Below, piece by piece: positions 17,564 through 26,578 of a stretch of 64,000 nucleotides of DNA (its first letter is position 1; each line of letters starts with the position of its first letter). The stretch comes from UBA6912 sp963792895. GTDB taxonomy: Bacteria > Actinomycetota > Acidimicrobiia > Spongiisociales > UBA5794. The position numbers and the translations under genes are program-made. Location of the stretch: positions 372,001-436,000 of the forward strand of contig CAWBYA010000007.1 in NCBI GenBank assembly GCA_963792895.1, written 5' to 3'. The notes beneath the pieces were generated by a model that was given only the letters and a program-made list of their open reading frames with translations, ran no database searches and was not told where the DNA came from.

Positions 17564-18577
17564 TCAGCCGAGCGCAGCGACGTAGGTATCCACTTCGGCA
17601 ACGAGCTCGGCTTTGCGTTGCTCGGGCAAGAAGCTGGACCTGAAGCTGTCGCGGGCGATGTCGGCGAGCGATGCGAGGTCGGTGCCGAGCCCGTTGGCAA
17701 CGGCGATGTAATTGCCCGCCACGTATCCGCCGAAGTACGCAGGGTCGTCGGAGTTGAGGGACACTCGTAGCCCCGCGTCGAGCATCGCGGGCAGCACATG
17801 ATCAGCCATCGAGTCGAACACTCGCAGCCGCACGTTCGAAAGCGGGCACACCGTCAACGGGATCTGATCGGCGGCGAGCCTGCGGACCAGGGCCGGATCC
17901 TCCATGGAACGTACCCCGTGGTCGATCCGTTGCGCGCCCAGGACGTCGAGTGCTTCCCACACGTACTCGGGCGGGCCTTCCTCGGCGGCATGCGCCACGG
18001 GGATCAGGCCGGCGTCGATAGCTGCTGCGTAGACGTTTCGGAACTCGGATGGCGGATGGCCGATCTCGGACGAGTCGAGGCCGACTCCGAGCAGCCGCTC
18101 GCGGTGAGGGAGCGCCTGGGCGAGCGTGGCCATTGCCTCGTCCTCGCTGAGGTGGCGGAGGAAGCACATGATGAGCCCGCCCGTGATGGCGAGTTGCGCA
18201 CGAGCGTCGTTCATCGCTCTTTCGAGGCCGTTGAGCACCGTCGAGAACTCGATGCCTCGCGTGGTGTGGGACTGCGGATCGAAGAAGATTTCGGCATGGC
18301 GAACGTTGTCGGCTGCTGCGCGTTCGAGGTAGGCCCACGCGAGGTCGTAGAAGTCCTGCTCGGTGACCAGCACCTGCGCACCTTGGTAGTAGATGTCGAG
18401 GAACGATTGGAGGCTGGTGAACTCGTAGGCGGAACGCAGCTTGTCGACCGACGCAAACGGCAGCGGGACGCCATTGCGGCGAGCGAGCGTGAACATGAGC
18501 TCGGGTTCGAGGGTTCCTTCGATGTGGAGGTGCAGCTCGGCCTTGGGCAGACCCGAGGCTGCGGTCGCGATATCCAT
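17564..18577 (-). CDS. Adenine deaminase-type member of the adenosine deaminase family
   Basis: A 337-residue metal-dependent (beta/alpha)8 hydrolase. Zinc ligands sit in LHLHIEGTLEPE, VAHAAEEGPPEY and SLNSDDPAYFGG. The segment GVGLDSSEIGHPPSEF matches the branch of the family that deaminates the free base adenine to hypoxanthine; adenosine deaminases carry a different sequence there. That specificity is an inference from motif memory. Hypoxanthine is the substrate of xanthine dehydrogenase, encoded just downstream on the same strand. ATG 18577 gives the normal N-terminus; further upstream the frame lacks similarity. Confidence 0.88.
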   Translation of the reverse strand: MDIATAASGLPKAELHLHIEGTLEPELMFTLARRNGVPLPFASVDKLRSAYEFTSLQSFLDIYYQGAQVLVTEQDFYDLAWAYLERAAADNVRHAEIFFDPQSHTTRGIEFSTVLNGLERAMNDARAQLAITGGLIMCFLRHLSEDEAMATLAQALPHRERLLGVGLDSSEIGHPPSEFRNVYAAAIDAGLIPVAHAAEEGPPEYVWEALDVLGAQRIDHGVRSMEDPALVRRLAADQIPLTVCPLSNVRLRVFDSMADHVLPAMLDAGLRVSLNSDDPAYFGGYVAGNYIAVANGLGTDLASLADIARDSFRSSFLPEQRKAELVAEVDTYVAALG

Positions 18578-18687
18578 GGACCTCATGCTACGCCGGAGCT
18601 GCTCGAGCATTGGGAACCCACGGTTGCGCATGCTCGGATGCGGTTAAGCTGCCCGTCGCATCACCGGGTCTGAGAGGGGAATCCACC

Positions 18688-19122
18688 GTGCGCCGCCTGA
18701 TCATCTTCGTTCTGCTTCTCGCTCTCACCGCAGCTGCCTGCGGTGGCGGCGACGACACGCCCGAGGCATCCACCAACCTCAGCGTCACGATGTCCGACTT
18801 TGCGTTCGACCCCGACAAGGTCACGGTGCCGCCGGAGACGGAGATCACGATCACTCTCGACAACACCGGCTCCGTTGAGCACGAGTGGGTGGTCCTCAAA
18901 GACGGTGTTCGGATCGAGGACGAGAGTGAGTTGCCCGAGGACGAGGAGACGTTGCTCGCCGACTTCGTCTACTGGGAAGAAGAAGTGCAACCGGGGGAGA
19001 GTGGGACGTTCACGTTCACCTCGCCGCCAAGCGGGACCTACCAGATCATCTGCGCCATCCCAGGCCACTTCACCGCCGGCATGGAGGGACGACTTCAGGT
19101 TGCGCGCGCCGACGGCGCCTGA
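18688..19122 (+). CDS. Cupredoxin-domain lipoprotein
   Basis: The 144-residue product starts at GTG 18688 (GAGAGGGGA upstream) with a lipoprotein signal (lipobox TAAAC) and then one plastocyanin-like domain. Type-1 copper ligands are present: His in VEHEWV, Cys in IICAIPGHFTAGM, and the His and Met of the same loop. An acidic insertion (RIEDESELPEDEETLL) lies between strands. It would sit on the outer membrane face and carry electrons or bind copper. It is a single gene, divergent from the deaminase. Confidence 0.85.
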   Translation: MRRLIIFVLLLALTAAACGGGDDTPEASTNLSVTMSDFAFDPDKVTVPPETEITITLDNTGSVEHEWVVLKDGVRIEDESELPEDEETLLADFVYWEEEVQPGESGTFTFTSPPSGTYQIICAIPGHFTAGMEGRLQVARADGA

Positions 19123-19179
19123 GGCTCAACCGGTTCTCGGGCGAGGGTGCGACGGCGCCGCACGGTTCGTCAGCGCGCC

Positions 19180-20094
19180 TCAACCCACCTGGGGCAGTGA
19201 TTCGACTCGTGCCGCCCATGAGGTCACGATGCTGATGAATCCATCCGGTGTCTCGAGCTGAGGCACGTGGCCGACGCCGGGCATGACGTGCAACTCCCAA
19301 TCGGGGCGGGCGTCGGCGAGCCATGAGGCGGCTTCGACGGGAACCACCTTGTCCTGATCGCCGTGGATGATCAGCACCGGCGCACCGATGCCGTGAATCG
19401 TCCTCAGGAACTGGCGGCGCATCAGCAGCACCGAAGCGATCGACCGCTGGGCATCGACGAAGGCGGGGATCGACCACGGCATGGCCCGCCGTTCGGTCTC
19501 CATGGCCTCCGCCGCTTCGACGACCTCGGGGGGGAGCCGCAGCGTGTCCGCGGTGACGAAATCGAGGGTTGCCGCAACGTGGTCCTCGACCGAGCGCGAA
19601 TCGCGAGACCATGCCACCAGGCGCGACGCGACGCCGGGCAGGAGGGGCGGACCGAGGAAGCGGATCGTGCTGGCGCTGGGCAGTCGGGCAATGGCCGGGG
19701 GCAAGGCGGCATCGACGAGGATCAGCCCGCGCACGGCCTGGGGCGCTCGGTGGGCGGTGAGCAGGCCGACGAGGCCCCCCATGGAGTTTCCGGCCACGAA
19801 CGCCGGTCCGTCGAAGGAGTGGTCGATGAAGCGCGCGACGAGCGCCGCCTGCTCCGCCACATGGACGGAGCGCCGCGCGGGCGGCGACAGCCCAAAGCCC
19901 GGCAAGTCGATCGTGACGACCCGAAACCGGCTGCTGAGCGGCTGGGCGACGAGCATCCAGTTGAGGTGCGATCCGCCGAGGCCGTGGATGAGCAAGAGCG
20001 GCGGCCCATCGCCGCCGTAGTCGACGTAGTGGACGGGCCCGTCGAGGTCCGTGTTCCCGCTGCGGCCTCCCGGTCCCGTACTTGGATCGTTCAT
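19180..20094 (-). CDS. Alpha/beta-fold hydrolase
   Basis: A 304-residue hydrolase with oxyanion motif LIHGLGGSHLNW, nucleophile elbow GNSMGG, acid in IIHGDQDKVVP and His in MPGVGHVPQLE, a complete Ser-Asp-His triad. A helical cap lies between about residues 130 and 215. The substrate cannot be told. ATG 20094 is used because upstream residues belong to a different, broken gene. The C-terminal region ends about 60 nt before the cupredoxin gene's stop on the other strand. Confidence 0.88.
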   Translation of the reverse strand: MNDPSTGPGGRSGNTDLDGPVHYVDYGGDGPPLLLIHGLGGSHLNWMLVAQPLSSRFRVVTIDLPGFGLSPPARRSVHVAEQAALVARFIDHSFDGPAFVAGNSMGGLVGLLTAHRAPQAVRGLILVDAALPPAIARLPSASTIRFLGPPLLPGVASRLVAWSRDSRSVEDHVAATLDFVTADTLRLPPEVVEAAEAMETERRAMPWSIPAFVDAQRSIASVLLMRRQFLRTIHGIGAPVLIIHGDQDKVVPVEAASWLADARPDWELHVMPGVGHVPQLETPDGFISIVTSWAARVESLPQVG

Positions 20095-20149
20095 TCCGGC
20101 AAGGGTAGATGGGTCGAGCTCACGACCGGAGCCTGGTGACGAGGGCGAC

Positions 20150-21045
20150 CACTTCGCTCCGGCCCGAAGCCGGCGCCCCGCTGGATGTAAACCGGCGCTC
20201 CCCGCGGTCGCCAGACCTTGCAGCTGGGCGGCGACGTCGTCGAACGTTCCTCGCGGCGTGTTCCGGCGCTGCATGTGCGCTTGTAGGTCGCGCTCCGACA
20301 TTCCGCTCGCGCCTGCCTCCTCGGCAACCAACGTTGTGTTCGCAGTCGGTGTCGCAGCCGCCAGCACGGCTCCGGCGCTGCTGATGAGGAGACGTGAAGG
20401 ATCGCGGCCGGTCTACGGCGGCTGCCCGAGCGGCGCCGACTCGTACGGCAAACCCCTAAGCAGGGGCCGGATAGCAGTTGTCCTCGTCGGCGTATGTGCC
20501 GGCGAGGTAGGAGGTCCGGCGTGTTCCCGTGCTCCCCACCACCAGGGGAGTCGGCCAAGTCGGGCGCGGGAGCGTCGGGAAGGCTTCCAAGCGAAACGTC
20601 TCGCCCTGGAAGCCCGGCATGTCGCCGTCCAACATGCTGCGCACGTAGCCGAGGGCTTCTTCGAGAATGCCGAACCGCTCGTCGAGTGGCGGGAAGGGAT
20701 TCCCGAAGACCTGGTGCTCGAGCTCGAGCCATCCGGTGCCGAGCCCGAGCGAGAAGCGGCGTGCGATCGCTCGCTGATCGTGGCCCTTTTCGCCAACACC
20801 GCCGGATGGCAGATTGTCACAGGGCTCACGAGCATGACGAGTTCGATGGTGGACGTCTGCCCGACAAACCGGCGAGTTGGGTGAGGGCATCGTAGAGGGG
20901 TATCTCGCTCGCGGCTCTGTCCGGACCGAAGAGGTAGTGACGCGGAAGTGCGAGGGCCGCAAGCCAAAGTCGTCCAGCCCAGTGGGCGGTATCGACCAGC
21001 TCCCCAAACCCCCGCCGGTCTGGAGGGCGATCTCGTAGGTCAGAT
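20150..21045 (-). pseudogene. LLM-class (F420/flavin-dependent) oxidoreductase, multiply frameshifted
   Basis: No single frame is intact, but pieces in different frames align in order to a luciferase-like monooxygenase. They are TYEIALQTGGG, then GPDRAASEIPLYDALTQLAGL, then MLVSPVTICHPAVLAKRA, then FSLGLGTGWLELEHQVFGNP and LPRPTWPTPLVVGS, then MQRRNTPRGTFDDVAAQLQGL, and finally APVYIQRG. At least four frame changes are needed. The family start (TYEIALQ) begins at the stop of the AfsR-type gene and lacks a good start codon. Decay is possible, but indel errors like those elsewhere in the window would look the same. Confidence 0.75.
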
Positions 21046-24000
21046 GCCCTTGTCCGACTGCGTTGATCGCAGCGTTGCCGCAAGAACCGCTGGGATGTCG
21101 TCGAGTGCTTTCGACGCGGCGTCGATGGCCGTGCCGCTCTCGAGCGCGGCCTCCAGGTGCTCACGTCGAACGGTCAGCTCGGCGGCGTCGCCGCCTGCGC
21201 CCGTAACGCCGCCCTCGAGCTTCCTCAACACGTCGATGAAGCGCCAGATGAAACGATCAGCCACGCGAAGGGCCAGCCAGTTTCTCGCATGCTCGACGCC
21301 AGCGTCCGTGTTGCCTTCAATGATCGCAAGACAGGCCAGAAAACCGGAGGCCGTCGACGCCCCACCCTCGTCCCCGAGTTCGACGAACAACCGCAGAGCA
21401 CGGCGCAGCTCGGCGCCTATCTCGTCGAACCGCCCCGCCGCCATCTCCACCAAGCCGCTGTGCATGACGGCATATCCCATGCCGCGCCTGTCATTGAACT
21501 CGATGAAGATCTCGAGACTCTGGTCGACCTCTGCTCGTGCTGCAGCCAGTTGTCCGGCGTCGACGTGAGCCTCGGCCATCCTGATCAGCACCCAGGCATC
21601 ATTGCGCCGGTCGCGCACGGCTGCGAAGGAGTCCCTGGCTTGGTTGGCAAGCTCGAAACCGTCGCCCTCGCCTGTTCGGAAGGCGATGCGGCAGGCCGTT
21701 TCCATTGCCCATCCCATCCCGCCGCGATGTCCCAGCCCGTGGAAGATGGCATACGACTCGTCCACGTGGGTGCGGGCATCGGCGGTTCGACCGAGCATGA
21801 AGCTGACGGCTGCGGCGAATCGGAGTGACAGCGCTAGGTGGGAGGCATCCCCGATCCGGCGATCGACGGCGATCGCCTCGGTGAGATGGTCGAGCGCACT
21901 GGCGAGATGCCCGCAGTCACGCATGGTGACGCCAAGCCCAGTCAGCGTCGCCGCCTCGAGCGCGTCCATCCCGTGTTGGCTGGCGATTTCACGCGCCTCG
22001 GTGAAGCACTTCGAGCCGGCCGGATAGTTGCCGGTGATGTTCTCGAAGATGCCCACCGTGTAGAGCAACCGGGCGCGTTCCGGGGTCGACGTGTCGGGTG
22101 CGGCCGCGAGGGCACGACGCGCCCAGCTGAGGCCTTCGGTGACGTACGAGCGCCAGTACCAGTACCACGTCAACCCCGCCGTGATCGCCATGGCGGTCTC
22201 CGGACGCCCCGCCCCCAAGGACGATTCGAGAGCGTGGCGGAAGTTATCGAGCTCGAGGTCGGCGAGCGTACGCGTCTGCGCCTCGCGTGGGCCTTGGAGG
22301 TGGGGGGCGATCGCAGCAGCCACTGCCCCGAAGTGGTCGGCATGGCGCCGATCGGTTTCCAGCTCCTCGCCTCGAGCGCGCAACGTCCGGTTCCCAAACT
22401 GCCGCAGCACGGTGAGCATCCGGTAGCGCACCTGGTTCTGCACGTTGGCGAGCGGGACCAGCAACGACTTGTGGACCAGCCGCAAGACGGAATCGAAGAC
22501 ATCGGCGCGTGCGATGTCTCCCCATCCGGCAACCGTCTCGGCAGCGTCCATCGTGAATCCGCCGGCGAACACCGATAGGCGGGCGAATATCGTCTGGTCT
22601 GCAGGGTCGAGCAGGTCGAACGACCAGCGAACGGCGTCCTCCATCGTTGCCTGGTGCGCATAACCCGGGCGCCTTCCCGAGGGTGCCTCGACGAAGCGAT
22701 CAGCAAGCCGCTCGGCGATCTGGTGAGGGGTGAGCGCCTCCACGGTGCTGGCGGCGAGCTCGATTGCAAGGGGCAGCCCGTCGAGGCGGCGGCAGATCGC
22801 CTCGATCTCGTCGACGTTCGACGAGTCGACGACGAACGCCGGGCTGACGTCTCGGGCGCGATCGGCGAACAGCCGGATCGAGTCGACGTCGAGGAGCTGC
22901 TCGATCTGTCTTGGACCCGCCGCCGGGAGAGCGAACGGCGGCACGGGCCATAACCGCTCTCCGGGAACGCTCAACGGCTCGCGGGTCGTGGCGAGCACGG
23001 TCACTCTCGGACAGGCTTGGAGAATCGACAGCACCAGGCGGGCGGCATTGCCAACGACGTGCTCGCAGTTGTCGAGAACGACGAGGCTCTCGCGGTCGTA
23101 CAAGGCGCCGACGATGAGCTCGGTGTAGTCGGCGCCGACCGGAGCGGTGATGCCGAGCGCAGTTCCCACGGCCTGCGCCACGAGTTCGGGATCGGCGACT
23201 TCGCTCAACTCGACCATGGTGGCGCCGTGCTCATACTCGGCGTCGAGTGCCCGCGCTACCTCGATGGCGAGCCGAGTCTTGCCTGATCCGGGCGAGCCCA
23301 CGAGGCTGACGAGGCGCGCCGATCGGATCAGTGTGACGACGTCTCGTATCTCGACGGATCGGCCGATGAATGACGTCAGCGGGGTGGGCAGCCGCCGCTC
23401 CCTCATCTGCGTGGTCGGCGCCTCAGCGGCTCCGGCCATCGAAGAATCGTGACGCAGGATCTGGTCTTCGAGCGCGCCGACTGACGGTTGCGGCTCGAGT
23501 CCGATCTCGATGAGTCGGTCGCGTAACGCACGGCCCGCACCAACGGCATCGGCCGACCGCCCCGCCGCATACAACGCCTGCATCAGCAGCTCGGTCGGGC
23601 GCTCCCGGTGGGGGTGAGCGGCGACCAGGTTCTCGAGCTCGCCGACGAGGTCGACAGAGCGGCCGAGTCGTAGCTCTGCCGTGATGCGGTTCTCGACAGC
23701 AGCCACCCGCAGCTCGTCGAGCCGTCGCGCCTCCGGCGCCGCAAAGTCCTCGTAGCCAACGTCCTCGAATGCACGCCCGCGCCACAGGGCGAGAGCCTCA
23801 GTGAGGAGCCGCTGGGCACGATCGGGACGCTGCGCCATCTCACGGCGTCCCGCTTCCGCGAGCGCCTCGAAACGCTTGGCGTCGATCTCATGGTGGTCCG
23901 CATCGATCAGGTAGCCGTTCCCTCTGGTCTCGATCACCGAGAACCCGGAGCCGGCGACGGTTGGCTCGAGGGCTTTGCGGAGCTTCGAGATGTGGAATCG

Positions 24001-24186
24001 CACCGTCTTGACGCCGGTGGCAGGCGGCTCGTCCGGCCACAAGGCGTCAAGGATCCTGTCGGTGGAAGCGACGGCGCCACTGTTGCTCAACAGCAACAGC
24101 AGGAGGGCTCGCTGTTTGGGCGCCGACACTTCGACCGGCCGGTCGGCGTCAAAGACCTCGAGAGGTCCAAGGACTCGGAACTGCAC
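21040..24186 (-). CDS. AfsR/SARP-type transcriptional regulator with NB-ARC ATPase and TPRs
   Basis: This 1048-residue protein has four parts: an OmpR-like winged helix (about 1-95, FRVLGPLEVFDADRPVEV, KTVRFHISKLRKAL), a BTAD domain (about 98-245), an NTPase domain with Walker A GSPGSGKT (297-304), LVVLDNCEHV and a GLPLAIELA motif, and a long TPR-like C-terminus (about 600-1000). Such regulators activate target genes, often for secondary metabolism, after ATP-dependent sensing. Two heptamer repeats just upstream fit SARP operators and suggest autoregulation. The frame is intact over 3.1 kb, unlike neighbouring genes. The target genes are not identifiable here. Confidence 0.92.
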   Translation of the reverse strand: MQFRVLGPLEVFDADRPVEVSAPKQRALLLLLLSNSGAVASTDRILDALWPDEPPATGVKTVRFHISKLRKALEPTVAGSGFSVIETRGNGYLIDADHHEIDAKRFEALAEAGRREMAQRPDRAQRLLTEALALWRGRAFEDVGYEDFAAPEARRLDELRVAAVENRITAELRLGRSVDLVGELENLVAAHPHRERPTELLMQALYAAGRSADAVGAGRALRDRLIEIGLEPQPSVGALEDQILRHDSSMAGAAEAPTTQMRERRLPTPLTSFIGRSVEIRDVVTLIRSARLVSLVGSPGSGKTRLAIEVARALDAEYEHGATMVELSEVADPELVAQAVGTALGITAPVGADYTELIVGALYDRESLVVLDNCEHVVGNAARLVLSILQACPRVTVLATTREPLSVPGERLWPVPPFALPAAGPRQIEQLLDVDSIRLFADRARDVSPAFVVDSSNVDEIEAICRRLDGLPLAIELAASTVEALTPHQIAERLADRFVEAPSGRRPGYAHQATMEDAVRWSFDLLDPADQTIFARLSVFAGGFTMDAAETVAGWGDIARADVFDSVLRLVHKSLLVPLANVQNQVRYRMLTVLRQFGNRTLRARGEELETDRRHADHFGAVAAAIAPHLQGPREAQTRTLADLELDNFRHALESSLGAGRPETAMAITAGLTWYWYWRSYVTEGLSWARRALAAAPDTSTPERARLLYTVGIFENITGNYPAGSKCFTEAREIASQHGMDALEAATLTGLGVTMRDCGHLASALDHLTEAIAVDRRIGDASHLALSLRFAAAVSFMLGRTADARTHVDESYAIFHGLGHRGGMGWAMETACRIAFRTGEGDGFELANQARDSFAAVRDRRNDAWVLIRMAEAHVDAGQLAAARAEVDQSLEIFIEFNDRRGMGYAVMHSGLVEMAAGRFDEIGAELRRALRLFVELGDEGGASTASGFLACLAIIEGNTDAGVEHARNWLALRVADRFIWRFIDVLRKLEGGVTGAGGDAAELTVRREHLEAALESGTAIDAASKALDDIPAVLAATLRSTQSDKGI

Positions 24187-24228
24187 GGCGGCTTCCTATC
24201 CACTCGTTGCGGCGATCAACGCACTCGG

Positions 24229-24246
24229 CGCTAACCGTTCGCTAAC
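24229..24246 (-). promoter_or_regulatory. SARP-like heptamer direct repeats upstream of the AfsR-type gene
   Basis: CGCTAAC occurs at 24229-24235 and again at 24240-24246, separated by four bases. This gives the 7+4 = 11-bp period typical of SARP operators, in which two monomers bind successive turns of one DNA face. The pair ends 43 bp before the start codon of a SARP-domain protein, the right distance for a promoter-proximal site. Confidence 0.5.
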
Positions 24247-24477
24247 CACCACATGATACAGGTTGCACCTATCGCCTGCTGGGTCGACCCCGGGGGGAGA
24301 CCGAGCGGAACGGCTCTCTTGGGTTGATCGCCGCAGGAGATGGGACGAGCGGCCGGTGGTCGAGGAGGGACGCGGTCCCTTGTTCCTGCTCGGCCCGGCC
24401 GCCGCGTCGCGTCGGTGCGGCACGGGCGCCGGCTCGTGCGTTGGGCGTCGCCGCACAGGTCGGTAGGGTCGTATCTC

Positions 24478-24969
24478 ATGGAGGTCCCCAGCATCCACCC
24501 GGATGCCTTCGTCGCTCCCGGCGCGCACATCTACGGCGGCGTCACGATTGCGCGGCTCGCCGTCGTGATGTTCGGTGTCGTCATGCGCGCCGAGATGGAC
24601 AGGATCGTCATCGGTGAGGAGACCAACCTCCAGGACAACGCTGTGTTTCACGTCGATGCGGGATTTCCGCTCGTCATCGGGAGGCGGGTGACGGTTGGCC
24701 ATGCCGCAGTGGTGCACGGAGCGACGGTCGGCGACCACTGCCTCGTTGGGATCGGCTCGATCATGCTCAACGGCTCGAAGCTCGGAGAAGGCGCGTGGCT
24801 GGCGGCAGGCTCACTGCTTCCGGAGGGGCGGGAGGTTCCACCCTGGACGCTCGCCGCCGGAACCCCCGCCCGTCCCATTCGCGAGCTACGCGAGAACGAG
24901 ATCAAGAGCCAGGACGAGGGCGTCGACCACTACCTTCGGTTCGCCGAGATGTATCGCGCAGCGGACTGA
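24478..24969 (+). CDS. Gamma-class carbonic anhydrase-like protein
   Basis: A 163-residue left-handed beta-helix protein of hexapeptide repeats. The three zinc-binding His positions are present: VFHVD, VGHAAVVHG (two). The C-terminal helix begins around residue 135 (ARPIRELRENEI). Members may hydrate CO2 or act as acyltransferase-like proteins of unknown substrate. Length is close to the family norm of about 170. It is a single gene, divergent from the AfsR-type regulator and convergent with the ABC importer ATPase gene at 24991. Confidence 0.88.
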   Translation: MEVPSIHPDAFVAPGAHIYGGVTIARLAVVMFGVVMRAEMDRIVIGEETNLQDNAVFHVDAGFPLVIGRRVTVGHAAVVHGATVGDHCLVGIGSIMLNGSKLGEGAWLAAGSLLPEGREVPPWTLAAGTPARPIRELRENEIKSQDEGVDHYLRFAEMYRAAD

Positions 24970-24990
24970 AGCTCACGGGTGGGGGCGGCG

Positions 24991-26514
24991 TCATGCCGCT
25001 TCGGGAGCGACTCCTGCCATCATCAAACCGATCTGCTCTCGAGTCGCCGACGCCGGATCGACGATGCCCATGATGCGGCCCTCGTAGATCACCGCAATGC
25101 GATCGGACAGCGCAAACACCTCGTCCAGGTCTTCCGAGATCACGAGGATGGCGGTCCCCTCCGCCCGCTGCTCGACGAGGCGCCGGTGGATGTACTCGGC
25201 AGCGCCGATGTCGACCCCGCGTGTTGGCTGCGATGCGATCAGGACCTTCGGCGTGCCCGACAGCTCGCGAGCGAGGATCAGCTTTTGGATGTTGCCCCCA
25301 GACAGGCTCTTCACCGGCGTTTCGAGGCTGGGTGTCTTGACGGCGAACTCATCCACGAGACCTTGGCAGTGTTTGCGAATGGCGCCGAAGTCGAAGAGCC
25401 CGTGACTGAGGAAGCTGGGGTCCTTGTGGTCGATCAGCAGCAGGTTCTCTGCCACGGTGAAGCTGCCGATGCTGCCGTCCTTCATCCGCCCCTCGGGCAC
25501 GTAGGCGAGCCCGGCGCGACGCATGTCGATCGGGGGACGGTTCGTCACATCGGTGCCCGCGATCGTCACGCTCCCTGCCTGCGACTCCCGCAACCCGGCG
25601 ATGGACTCGGCGAGCTCCCGCTGGCCGTTTCCGGAGACGCCTGCGAGCCCTACGATCTCGCCGGCGCGGACGTCGAGGTCGAGCCCGTTGACGACACGAA
25701 GGCCCCGGTCGCCGGTGACCTCGAGCCCGTGGATGACGAGGCCGGCAGCTCCGACGGCAACAGCGGGCTTGTCGGGAGCGAGCTTCACCTCGCGTCCGAC
25801 CATCATCTCGGCGAGAGATTCGCGCGTCGCCCCCTCGGTCGTGGTTTGCCCTGTGACCCGGCCCTGACGCAACACTGTGATGCGGTCGCTCAGCGCCAGT
25901 ACTTCATGCAGCTTGTGCGAGATGAAGATGAGGCCCCTGCCGTCTGCCGTGAGCTGACGCAGGGTGTGGAAGAGCTGATCGACCTCTTGCGGTGTGAGCA
26001 CCGCCGTCGGCTCGTCGAGAATCAGCAGGCGGGCATCCCGGTAGAGCGCCTTGATGATCTCGACGCGCTGCTTCTGACCGACGGCGAGCTGCCACACCTC
26101 GGCGGTCGGATCGATGTGGAGGCCGTACTCGTCGCCCAGCGCAACGATCCTCTCCGAGACCCTGTCGAGGTCGGTGAGCACGCCTCGGCTCGATGGCAGT
26201 CCGAGCGCAACATTCTCGGCCACCGTCAGCGTGTCGACGAGCATGAAGTGCTGGTGGATCATCCCGATGTTGTGGGCGATCGCAACCGTCGGCGTCGTGA
26301 TGCTCGCCGGCTCGCCGTTGAGCAGGATCTCTCCTTCTTCGGCCTGGTACATCCCGTACAGGATCTTCATCAGCGTGCTCTTACCGGCGCCGTTCTCTCC
26401 GAGGAGGGTGTGCACTTCGCCGGCGACGACATCGAAGTCGACGCGGTCGTTGGCGAGCACGCCGGGGAATCGTTTGGTGATTCCCCGCATCTCGAGCATC
26501 GGGATGTCTGCCAT
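24991..26514 (-). CDS. Nucleoside-type ABC importer ATP-binding protein (two ABC domains)
   Basis: A 507-residue fusion of two ATPase domains. Domain 1 has Walker A LLGENGAGKST and LLILDEPTAVLTP. Domain 2 has a modified Walker A (LAGVSGNGQRELAESI), signature LSGGNIQKLILAREL and ASQPTRGVDIGAAEYI. The reduced second ATP site is typical of the sugar/nucleoside (BMP-linked) importer family, where only one site is fully active. It is the last gene of a four-gene leftward operon with two permeases and a BMP lipoprotein. Context with deaminase and xanthine dehydrogenases suggests purine nucleoside or base uptake. Confidence 0.94.
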   Translation of the reverse strand: MADIPMLEMRGITKRFPGVLANDRVDFDVVAGEVHTLLGENGAGKSTLMKILYGMYQAEEGEILLNGEPASITTPTVAIAHNIGMIHQHFMLVDTLTVAENVALGLPSSRGVLTDLDRVSERIVALGDEYGLHIDPTAEVWQLAVGQKQRVEIIKALYRDARLLILDEPTAVLTPQEVDQLFHTLRQLTADGRGLIFISHKLHEVLALSDRITVLRQGRVTGQTTTEGATRESLAEMMVGREVKLAPDKPAVAVGAAGLVIHGLEVTGDRGLRVVNGLDLDVRAGEIVGLAGVSGNGQRELAESIAGLRESQAGSVTIAGTDVTNRPPIDMRRAGLAYVPEGRMKDGSIGSFTVAENLLLIDHKDPSFLSHGLFDFGAIRKHCQGLVDEFAVKTPSLETPVKSLSGGNIQKLILARELSGTPKVLIASQPTRGVDIGAAEYIHRRLVEQRAEGTAILVISEDLDEVFALSDRIAVIYEGRIMGIVDPASATREQIGLMMAGVAPEAA

Positions 26515-26544
26515 GTTCGCCTCCGTACGACGGTTCCCGAGGGG

Positions 26545-26563
26545 CCGGGGGGAGACCCCCCGG
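26545..26563 (-). terminator. Intercistronic hairpin between binding protein and ATPase genes
   Basis: A perfect 8-bp stem (CCGGGGGG/CCCCCCGG) with a 3-nt loop lies in the 64-nt gap. No T-run follows. Such hairpins commonly stabilise the upstream binding-protein mRNA or partly terminate transcription, giving more solute-binding protein than ATPase. Confidence 0.45.
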
Positions 26564-26578
26564 GACCGTCGATCTTGC

